Below, in pieces: positions 26,225 through 32,777 of a stretch of 32,777 nt of DNA. The stretch is taken from the NCBI GenBank assembly GCA_959022495.1, contig CAUEYX010000033.1:1-32777 (forward strand). The letters are read 5' to 3'. This DNA is from an uncultured Lachnospiraceae bacterium. Lineage in GTDB: Bacteria; Bacillota; Clostridia; Lachnospirales; Lachnospiraceae. The notes under the pieces were generated by a model. That model made no database searches. It was not told the origin of the DNA and was given only the letters and a program-made list of their open reading frames with translations. Within the stretch, counting starts at the first letter, position 1, and each line of letters begins with the position of its first letter. Both the position numbers and the translations under genes were made by a program.

Positions 26225-26884
26225 TTAATCCAATTCATTCCCCATATACCATTCCGTTAATTCTTCATTGTAAGTAAAGACCATTCCATCGGCCGCTGTA
26301 CCGGGACCGTAATACCATATTTCAGCGGATTCATCAGCCAGAAAAATCAATTGATCGTCTGCTATTTCAAAAGTATAGATATCTTTGGGATTATGGCTGC
26401 TGAAACGATCAGTCAATCTTAGTTTCCCTTTATCGATTTCATAACCGCCGGACGCGATATTACTTGAAGCAGAATGCACGAGAAACTCTCCGTACCCATC
26501 TGGATAAAGGTAGAGTTTGGGACCGATAGACCCAGCATAGTCTCCCTGATCCTCCACCCGATATACCCCGCATAAGACATTGGTCCCTTCTATGCGGACA
26601 TGCTTTACAGGCGCGCGCGCGTCGGGATTCTCCTGCGCGTCCGTACGATTCGGGGTATCCTGCGGAGAAATCCATGACCAGCCGGAAATAGCATTCTCCT
26701 TTGTGTCTGCGTCTTCCGGTGTGTCTATATGGGGCTGTGCGTCAGCATGTTTCTCCTCTTTTTTACGTTCTTGTTTTTCGCACGCCGTGGATATGATCGA
26801 GAGTATGGTTATACTTGTAAATAAAATTAACTTTTTTATTTTGCGGCACAGCTGTCTGTGCCTCTGCAAGAGACGGTTATTCAT
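26225..26884 (-). CDS. Small lipoprotein of unknown function
   Basis: 219 residues, minus strand, TAGGAG before the ATG. A positively charged start, a hydrophobic segment and IISTAC give a lipobox with Cys35. An acidic, low-complexity region follows (about 36-95), then a compact domain about 100-210 with beta-strand character: GTNVLCGVYRVEDQGDYAGSIGPKLYLYPDG, ASGGYEIDKGKLRLTD, YTFEIADDQLIFLADESAEIWYYG. The look is of a Lipocalin-like or DUF-type small beta-barrel, but I do not recognise the family. It is divergent from the gene at 27166 and sits between two giant surface genes without obvious enzymatic role, so it may be a later insertion in the locus. Confidence 0.75.
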   Translation of the reverse strand: MNNRLLQRHRQLCRKIKKLILFTSITILSIISTACEKQERKKEEKHADAQPHIDTPEDADTKENAISGWSWISPQDTPNRTDAQENPDARAPVKHVRIEGTNVLCGVYRVEDQGDYAGSIGPKLYLYPDGYGEFLVHSASSNIASGGYEIDKGKLRLTDRFSSHNPKDIYTFEIADDQLIFLADESAEIWYYGPGTAADGMVFTYNEELTEWYMGNELD

Positions 26885-26996
26885 AATAAGCTGCTCCTAA
26901 ATTGTACCCATAAGCCGGGCCATATGATGCTGAATGTCTATATAGTCCTCCTTCTCCCCGTCATTTAGGGAAATCTGTACATTGATTACTAAATGA

Positions 26997-27048
26997 ATTA
27001 TATAATATCACTATATTACATTCAACTTAAATAATTTCCTTTTATATT
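26997..27048. promoter_or_regulatory. Face-to-face divergent promoters
   Basis: Minus strand: -35 TTGAAT (27020-27025), 17 bases, -10 TATAAT (26997-27002), serving the lipoprotein. Plus strand: -35 TTCAAC (27021-27026), 16 bases, -10 TATATT (27043-27048), serving giant protein 3. The two -35 boxes overlap on opposite strands, so the genes may compete or share a regulator. The rest of 26885-27165 is AT-rich with no gene seen. Confidence 0.4.
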
Positions 27049-27125
27049 TTTGTCATAATGAAAAAGAGTACAATTTTTTCAGACAACTCATCGGTTTTAT
27101 GTGTTCATTTTTTTCCAGAAAAAGT

Positions 27126-27167
27126 ATAAGATTTTCCTGAAAATAACTGAAAGGAGCACAATCTTAT
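27126..27167 (+). promoter_or_regulatory. Possible start-codon-sequestering stem
   Basis: ATAAGATT (27126-27133) is complementary to AATCTTAT (27160-27167), whose last two bases are the A and T of the start codon. The ribosome site AAAGGAG lies in the loop. The 8-bp stem is AT-rich and weak. Confidence 0.2.
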
Positions 27168-30100
27168 GGCAGTAAGGAATGGGTTGAGGAAAGGGATCTT
27201 GTTATCTGCTCTTACAGCGTCTATGGCTTTGACCGGCATACCGGTGTATGCGGCGCCGGCGCAGGGGGATGTGAAAGCGCAGGAGAAAAGTGTCCTGATA
27301 CCAGAGAAAGAGACAATTACGTCCATTGATTTTACGGAAATGGAAAATCTGGATTCTCTTCCAGAGGGCTGGACGCTCTCTAATGGGTCCGGAAGCAGTG
27401 AACTGGTGGACGAGGAGGGCGGAAGAGCGCTCAAGATGACACGCGCGCAGGATGGAGGGGAAATCAGTCTCTCCAATAACAGCCTGGATATTGAGGAGAG
27501 CGAGTACCGATACGTTACAATTGATACCAAGATTAAAATGTCGTCGCAGGGATATGCGAATCAGTTCAGCATTCCCTATATCCAGAACGACAAGGGCAGC
27601 ACCGTTTACACGATTCTTACAAATGGTGACTGGACGCAGTATAAGTCTCATGTGACAGATAAAAACCATATATTGGACGCGGGGACACTGCTCAAGGACG
27701 AGTGGCAGGATGTGCGCATGGACATTGATATGGAGACGGATACATTCCGGGTATCTGTGGACGGGGAATATCTTCTTGCCGGAGTTAACGCGAGAGAAAA
27801 GACCGACAATCTGCAGACCATCAAGTATTATGCGGATTCATGGAACAGAGGAACCGTGTACCTGCAGTCTGTGGAAGTGACCGCGCAGAAGGAGCGTACA
27901 GAGAGCGCTGTGTTTTATGTGAGCAATCAGGGCGATGATGCCGCTGACGGCCAGAGCGCGCAGACAGCCTGGAAGACACTGGACCGGGTGAACGAAGAAC
28001 ATTTTATCCCGGGAGATCAGATCCTTTTCGAGTGCGGCGGCAGATGGGAAGGCCAGACGCTGCAGCCCCAGGGAAGCGGTTCCGCGGACGCGGTGATCTC
28101 CATCGGAAGCTATGGAGAGGGAGAACTGCCTCAGATCGCGGCAAATGGAAAAATGATGGACGCGCTTTTCCTCTGTAACCAGCAGTACTGGGAAATCAGC
28201 GGTCTTGATATCTCCAACACAGTGGAAGGATTTACCATGGTGTCTGATGGGGAGATCCCGGACGGAAATGTTACGGAGCGTGATAATGAACAGGGTAAGC
28301 TGCTCGGGGAATACCGCGGAATCCATATCGCCGGGCGGGACGTGGCATCCCTGAAAGGCTTTCACATCCACGACCTGAAAGTCCATGACGTGACGGGTGT
28401 TGTATCCTGGATCGGAGATACCGGTTTAAGAGACGAGGGGATCTTGAACAATGCAGGTCTGGACGGATCGAAGAGGACAGGGGGCATCCTGATCGAGTGT
28501 TTAAGCCCGACAGGGAACCAGCCGACGCAGTTCAGTGATATCGTGATAGAGGACAATGCCTTTATCAATAACTCGTTTGGCGCGGTGACTGTGAAACAGT
28601 GGAATGGTTCCGGCAATCAGTACGGGGAGAATCCCGGATGGGCGAACCGGAACGGCTCAGGAGGGGCTCCGGATTATGTGGACAGCAACTGGAAGCCTCA
28701 CAGCAATATTATCATTCAGGACAATTACATCAATCAGGGCGCGTCCGCATATGCCTGCAACGGCATCTATCTGACCAGCAGCCGGGATTCCCTGATTCAG
28801 AGAAACGTGCTGGAGAATATCGGCACCTGCGGCATTGAGCTGTACTTTACAGACAATGTGGCAGTCCAGTACAATGAAGTGTCAAATGTTGACAAAAAGT
28901 GCGGCGGCGCGGATGACAATGCCATTGATCCGGACTGGAGATCTACTAACGCGCTGATCCAGTACAACTACATCCATGACTGTGGGGAAGGTCTTCTTTT
29001 ATGTGGTGTAGACTATAATTCCGGTGTGATCCGATATAATCTGATCCAGGACTGTGGAAGAAGTTATATCCATTATTCCATGGGGAGCGGCTATTTCCAG
29101 ATCTACAATAACGTATTCTACCGCAGCGCGGACGGAAACGGCACAAATAATTTCGACCCCTGGGGCGGCGGAAAAGTATCTTATTTTAACAATGTTTTCT
29201 ATGACGGAAAGAAACAGGGATTTGTATTCAGCGGTGGAACCAGCTTCTCTTACTATAATAACGCATACTACGGAACTTCGGCTCCCAGTAAAGAGTCCAA
29301 TCCGATCCTGCTTACGGAAGATCCTTTCGAAGGCAGCGCGCCGTCTATGGACCGCAGAGGAACGCTGGAAACAGGAGCGCTGCTTGAGGCAAATGGTTTA
29401 AGACCGAAGACGGATTCTCCGCTGATCGCGGCGGGCGTATCAAAGGACGCGAACGGAATCAGTATTGACGAGGGTCTGAAATCAAAAGGAACTTATTTTA
29501 ACTTCACCCCGCTTGATAAAGCGGATACAGAACATCTTGGAGACTGCATCAATATTTCAAGGGTGGACTATCCGACCTTTGAGAAAACCGGGGAAGAGGC
29601 AGTGCTGGATACAAAAATGACGCAGATTACGGCGGACAAAACCAACCCCACCATCGGTATCTTTGAAGTACCGTTGGACAAAGACGCGGTCATCCTCAGA
29701 GGAACCGTATCTGATGGGATCAATCCACTTGCGGGAGCGGCCGTAGAGATTAAAGCAGGAGATGTGACGGTGAATACCACCACAGGTGATTCCGGCACTT
29801 ACTCCGTTACGGAAGGGCTCAAAGCCGGAACTGCGACGATCACAGTAAAAGCCGATGGCAGGGAGGATGTAAGCATTACTGTAGAACTTGAGGCGGGAAA
29901 GGTGAATACAGGCGACGTGAAAGTACCGCTTGTGCCCATGCCGGACGAATATGACTACGAGATTTTTAACGAGAATTTTGACAGTGGATCTTCTGAAAAC
30001 TTTGTGTTCAGCCAGGGATCACGGATTGCGGACGGAAAACTTGTGATTACAGAAGGCATGGGGAACGCCGCGGCGGCAGTTTCTTATTTCAGTCCGGAAA

Positions 30101-32157
30101 TCGCGGCACAGAAGGGTGTAGACTTCAGTTTTGACTATCAGGCAGATTATGCGGACAAAATGGGGCTGGAATTCAGAGATTCTTACGGCAGGCTTCTCTT
30201 CGCGGTCTGCGCGGCTCCGCAGAAATCAGAACTGCGTACTTCCACCACGGGCGGCGCGGTGGATGACGATAAGGCGGCGTCTGCTTCAGAGCCTGCATGG
30301 AGCCCGGTAAATATGAGTTCAGACAAAACTTACACCTTCCGTGTCCATGCGGATTTTGAGGAAAAGACAGTGAGCTGGCAGCTCAGAGAAAAGGACGGGG
30401 ACGTGCTGGCACAGCAGCTTAACGTTCCCACAGACGCGGTGAACCTGGCGAAGATGAACGCGTGCAGCTGGTGGGCTTCTAAGCCGCAGCACATCGACAA
30501 TTTCAGGCTGACAGCCCCGGAGAAGGAGATTGTTCTTCCATTGAAGGGAAAGACGATGTACGCGTTCGGAGACAGCATCGTGGCAGGCCATCAATATCAG
30601 AAAGCCGGTTTCGCGGATTTCGTGGCAGCGGCAGAGGGCATGTCCATGCAGAAATTTGCGGTAAACGGTGCCACAGTGATGGATGCCGGATACTCCGGCG
30701 GACAGATCGTTTCGCAGTTAAAAAACGCGCCTGCAAAATGCCCGGATTATATCCTCTTTGACGGAGGCACAAACGACGCGGAATACCTGGTAAATAACCC
30801 GGATGTACTGTACGGAGAAGTGACAGATTCAAAAGATCCGGCATCCTTTGACACCACCACATTCGCGGGAGCTTTCGAAAGCCTTGTGTACCAGATACAG
30901 CAGAAATACCCGGACGCTCAGCTGGTATATACGGCAGTACATAAGCTGGGAAGCCGTGACAATGATGTGCAGGCAGAACTCCGTAAACTGGAGCTTCAGA
31001 TCTGCGGTAAATACGGTGTCGCAGTAGCGGATGTTTACGGACAGACAGACTTGGATACCAATGATGTAAATAAGAAGAATGATTATACATTTGATAACCT
31101 CGCGGGAAACGGCCTGCCGGGAAATAACGGATCAGGCACACACCCGAATTTCAAGGCAGTCGAGGAATTCTATGTTCCGGTAGTCACAGTGACATTGGAA
31201 GACCCCGCGTCATATATACCGGACGCGCCGGAGCCCACAGAACCGGTCAGCAAAAAGACGCTCGAGTATTTCCTTGACAGCGCGAAAGCGCATAAAGCCA
31301 GCGGTGACGCGGATGACTGCGTAGAGTCTGTAAAAGCACTTTTGGATGAAGCGATTGCACAGGGGGAAGCAGTGATGGCAGATGAATCCGCCACAAGGCA
31401 GGAAGTGATGGATGCCTCCCTGAAACTGATGAAAGCCATCCAGGCGCTGGACATGAAAGCGGGAGATAAAACCGATCTTGAGATGGCTTTTGAGCTGGCA
31501 GGTATGATCAATCTGGATCAGTATGTGGAAGCAGGGCAGAAGGAATTCACGGATGCTTTGACCGCAGCAAAGGAAGTTCTGGCAGATAAGGACGCAATGC
31601 AGGGAGAAATGAATGCCGCATGGGAGGCGCTGACCGATGCCATGAGCGCTCTGAGATTGAGGGCGGATAAGACTGTGCTGGAAGAACTGCTGGGACAGGC
31701 AGAATCCATAGATTTGAGTGGTTATACAGAAGAGAGCGCGGCTGTATTTGTAAACGCGCTGGCATCCGCTCAGGCAGTCTTCGCGGATAGCACCTTATCT
31801 ACAGATGACCAGCAGGTTGTGGATGATGCAGTGTCAGCGCTGAGACAGGCCAAGGCCGGGCTTATAGAGGTGAGCACAGAACCAGGTGCAGAACCAACAG
31901 ATCCAACAGAACCGGGTACAGGATCAACAGATTCCACAGATACCACGGACCAGGGATCAGACTCGGCAGACACATCCGGTCAGAATGCCGGCCAGGGCAG
32001 AGGACAGCAGAGCGTGTCCGCACAGCGGGCAGACGCGGATAAAGCGGATGTGCCTCAGACCGGAGATCGCGCGGGACATCCACTTCCGGCAGCGGCAGGG
32101 GCACTGCTGGCGCTGGCAGCGGGAGCAGTTACAATCCGAAGACGCCAGAGAAGATAA
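27166..32157 (+). CDS. Giant wall-anchored protein 3: beta-helix fused to SGNH esterase
   Basis: 1663 residues, ATG after AAAGGAG. Signal peptide about 1-29 (PVYAAPA). Concanavalin-like domain about 49-242. Parallel beta-helix about 248-830, opening FYVSNQGDDAADGQSAQTAWKTL. Carboxypeptidase-regulatory-like beta-sandwich about 842-922. Second concanavalin-like domain about 929-1118. SGNH/GDSL hydrolase about 1128-1342 with block I FGDSIVAG (Ser1137), block III GGTND (Asn1203) and block V GTHPN (His1326). Three FIVAR-like repeats about 1359-1565, a Thr/Asp-rich linker, sorting signal VPQTGD 1629-1634, membrane segment and RRRQRR. The esterase would remove acyl groups so that the helix (lyase-like) or partner enzymes can cut; substrate unknown. 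The C-terminal stalk is homologous to that of giant protein 2. The stop abuts palindrome copy 2. Confidence 0.87.
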   Translation: MAVRNGLRKGILLSALTASMALTGIPVYAAPAQGDVKAQEKSVLIPEKETITSIDFTEMENLDSLPEGWTLSNGSGSSELVDEEGGRALKMTRAQDGGEISLSNNSLDIEESEYRYVTIDTKIKMSSQGYANQFSIPYIQNDKGSTVYTILTNGDWTQYKSHVTDKNHILDAGTLLKDEWQDVRMDIDMETDTFRVSVDGEYLLAGVNAREKTDNLQTIKYYADSWNRGTVYLQSVEVTAQKERTESAVFYVSNQGDDAADGQSAQTAWKTLDRVNEEHFIPGDQILFECGGRWEGQTLQPQGSGSADAVISIGSYGEGELPQIAANGKMMDALFLCNQQYWEISGLDISNTVEGFTMVSDGEIPDGNVTERDNEQGKLLGEYRGIHIAGRDVASLKGFHIHDLKVHDVTGVVSWIGDTGLRDEGILNNAGLDGSKRTGGILIECLSPTGNQPTQFSDIVIEDNAFINNSFGAVTVKQWNGSGNQYGENPGWANRNGSGGAPDYVDSNWKPHSNIIIQDNYINQGASAYACNGIYLTSSRDSLIQRNVLENIGTCGIELYFTDNVAVQYNEVSNVDKKCGGADDNAIDPDWRSTNALIQYNYIHDCGEGLLLCGVDYNSGVIRYNLIQDCGRSYIHYSMGSGYFQIYNNVFYRSADGNGTNNFDPWGGGKVSYFNNVFYDGKKQGFVFSGGTSFSYYNNAYYGTSAPSKESNPILLTEDPFEGSAPSMDRRGTLETGALLEANGLRPKTDSPLIAAGVSKDANGISIDEGLKSKGTYFNFTPLDKADTEHLGDCINISRVDYPTFEKTGEEAVLDTKMTQITADKTNPTIGIFEVPLDKDAVILRGTVSDGINPLAGAAVEIKAGDVTVNTTTGDSGTYSVTEGLKAGTATITVKADGREDVSITVELEAGKVNTGDVKVPLVPMPDEYDYEIFNENFDSGSSENFVFSQGSRIADGKLVITEGMGNAAAAVSYFSPEIAAQKGVDFSFDYQADYADKMGLEFRDSYGRLLFAVCAAPQKSELRTSTTGGAVDDDKAASASEPAWSPVNMSSDKTYTFRVHADFEEKTVSWQLREKDGDVLAQQLNVPTDAVNLAKMNACSWWASKPQHIDNFRLTAPEKEIVLPLKGKTMYAFGDSIVAGHQYQKAGFADFVAAAEGMSMQKFAVNGATVMDAGYSGGQIVSQLKNAPAKCPDYILFDGGTNDAEYLVNNPDVLYGEVTDSKDPASFDTTTFAGAFESLVYQIQQKYPDAQLVYTAVHKLGSRDNDVQAELRKLELQICGKYGVAVADVYGQTDLDTNDVNKKNDYTFDNLAGNGLPGNNGSGTHPNFKAVEEFYVPVVTVTLEDPASYIPDAPEPTEPVSKKTLEYFLDSAKAHKASGDADDCVESVKALLDEAIAQGEAVMADESATRQEVMDASLKLMKAIQALDMKAGDKTDLEMAFELAGMINLDQYVEAGQKEFTDALTAAKEVLADKDAMQGEMNAAWEALTDAMSALRLRADKTVLEELLGQAESIDLSGYTEESAAVFVNALASAQAVFADSTLSTDDQQVVDDAVSALRQAKAGLIEVSTEPGAEPTDPTEPGTGSTDSTDTTDQGSDSADTSGQNAGQGRGQQSVSAQRADADKADVPQTGDRAGHPLPAAAGALLALAAGAVTIRRRQRR

Positions 32158-32512
32158 AATTTGGATTTGTGGGGGAGACGAGTTTAGATGAATGGGTCCG
32201 AAAACAGCGGGTTATTTAAGGACGTATTCGTGGAGAGGAGCGGGGCGGAGCAGGTTCCGTTCCATGATTTGGGAAAGATCTAAAAGGAAGGACACACGGC
32301 TAAAAGCAATTGACCAGCGGAAGATTCGGCTTACGCCTCAGGCATCCGCTGGTCAATTAACGCCGCGCATCCTTCCTTTAAGACTTTCCGGCAAATCATT
32401 CCAAGTCGCCTGCTCCGCCCCGCCCCTCTCCACGAAAGGTACCCCCAATAGGTACTGTTTTCTGCGCGCATCCATCCGGAAAGCGCCTCCCCGCAGACAA
32501 ATGCAGGATTTC
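32158..32512 (-). repeat. Long imperfect palindrome (hairpin element), copy 2
   Basis: This begins directly after the stop of giant protein 3. It shares GGATTTGTGGGGG, the AATGGGTCCGAAAACAGC block and the 23-base loop (32322-32344) with copy 1. The apical 14-bp stem is perfect (32308-32321 with 32345-32358) but differs from copy 1 at three base pairs, all compensated. The mid-stem GAGAGGAGCGGGGCGG pairs with CCGCCCCGCCCCTCTC with one mismatch. The distal part of the 3' arm has diverged, so outer pairing is weaker than in copy 1. Minus strand chosen as for copy 1: GGATGCGCGGC on the minus strand would face its partner with three G-U pairs instead of A-C mismatches. Confidence 0.82.
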
Positions 32513-32673
32513 GAAAGAAGACGAAGGGGGAGTGTGATTGGAGACACTCAGGACTGTGCCGGCCGCTGAGCAGGCGGCAGTTCCGGCTGTCTCCAATTCC
32601 ATTACTGTCTGGACCCAGTACAGCTCTTTTCTCCAGTTACGCTCCCTCCTCACCCTCTTTCGAAATCCTGCAT
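32501..32673. repeat. Small inverted-repeat element (MITE-like) next to palindrome copy 2
   Basis: A perfect 17-bp terminal inverted repeat, ATGCAGGATTTCGAAAG (32501-32517) and its reverse complement (32657-32673), bounds 173 bases. Inside, TTGGAGACA pairs with TGTCTCCAA around a GC-rich centre with further hairpins (GCCGGCCGC... and CTGTCTGG/CCAGTACAG). It overlaps the end of palindrome copy 2 and carries no gene. A 9-bp perfect hairpin GCCGGGAAG-ACT-CTTCCCGGC follows at 32676-32696. No gene is recognised from 32158 to the window end. Confidence 0.6.
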
Positions 32674-32777
32674 ATGCCGGGAAGACTCTTCCCGGCCTGC
32701 GCAAGCCGAGAAAACAGCGGAGGGAATGGAACTTAGAAAAATAGAAATCCGGTGACATGCGTTGAAATTGGCAGAGA

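Noticed and set aside
32192..32758. Open frames on both strands at the right end, up to 125 codons
   Set aside because: They lie within the palindrome and the small inverted-repeat element and have no recognisable domain.

Overview
The window looks like chromosomal DNA from a gut-type Firmicute, most likely a Lachnospiraceae-like member of Clostridia. The grounds are mid-range GC, strong AGGAGG-type ribosome binding sites, a YesM/YesN-type two-component pair, giant sortase-anchored proteins ending in PETGD, VKTGD or PQTGD plus a positively charged tail, and FIVAR-like stalks. This placement is inferred from protein style, not from a marker gene. No tRNA, rRNA, CRISPR array, transposase or phage gene was seen.

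Functionally it is one polysaccharide-utilisation locus of about 31 kb for a uronic-acid-containing polymer. From left to right it holds: an intracellular GH88 unsaturated glucuronyl hydrolase (61-1191); a long palindromic element (1195-1542); a convergent cytoplasmic discoidin-like protein (1542-2324, minus); a giant beta-helix surface protein split by an in-frame TAG (2569-5874 and 5887-8094); a frameshifted SurA/PrsA-like lipoprotein (8162-9207); a cytoplasmic heparinase II/III-family lyase (9222-11243); a sensor kinase and AraC-type response regulator (11334-14715); an ABC sugar importer without its ATPase (14873-18003); a second GH88 (18141-19355); a second, intact lipoprotein and giant surface protein pair (19631-26051); a small minus-strand lipoprotein (26225-26884); a third giant surface protein fusing a beta-helix to an SGNH esterase (27166-32157); and a second copy of the palindromic element followed by a smaller inverted-repeat element (32158-32673).

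Inferred workflow: wall-anchored beta-helix proteins bind and probably cleave the polymer outside, with the SGNH domain removing ester groups. The ABC system imports oligosaccharides. The cytoplasmic heparinase-like lyase and the two GH88 enzymes then finish depolymerisation, and the kinase/regulator pair senses substrate. No sulfatase, Kdu-type or PTS gene is in the window, so the exact polymer (glycosaminoglycan or another acetylated uronate polymer) cannot be fixed.

The most unusual feature is the pair of roughly 350-bp imperfect palindromes at the two ends of the locus. Each starts right after a stop codon. Their apical stems differ in sequence but keep pairing (three compensated base pairs), while a 23-nt loop is identical. 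Most arm-to-arm transitions would be G-U pairs in a minus-strand RNA but A-C mismatches in a plus-strand RNA. This looks like a structured, possibly mobile, RNA or DNA hairpin family. The other notable point is decay of module 1: a Trp-to-amber change in the first giant protein and a frameshift in the adjacent lipoprotein.
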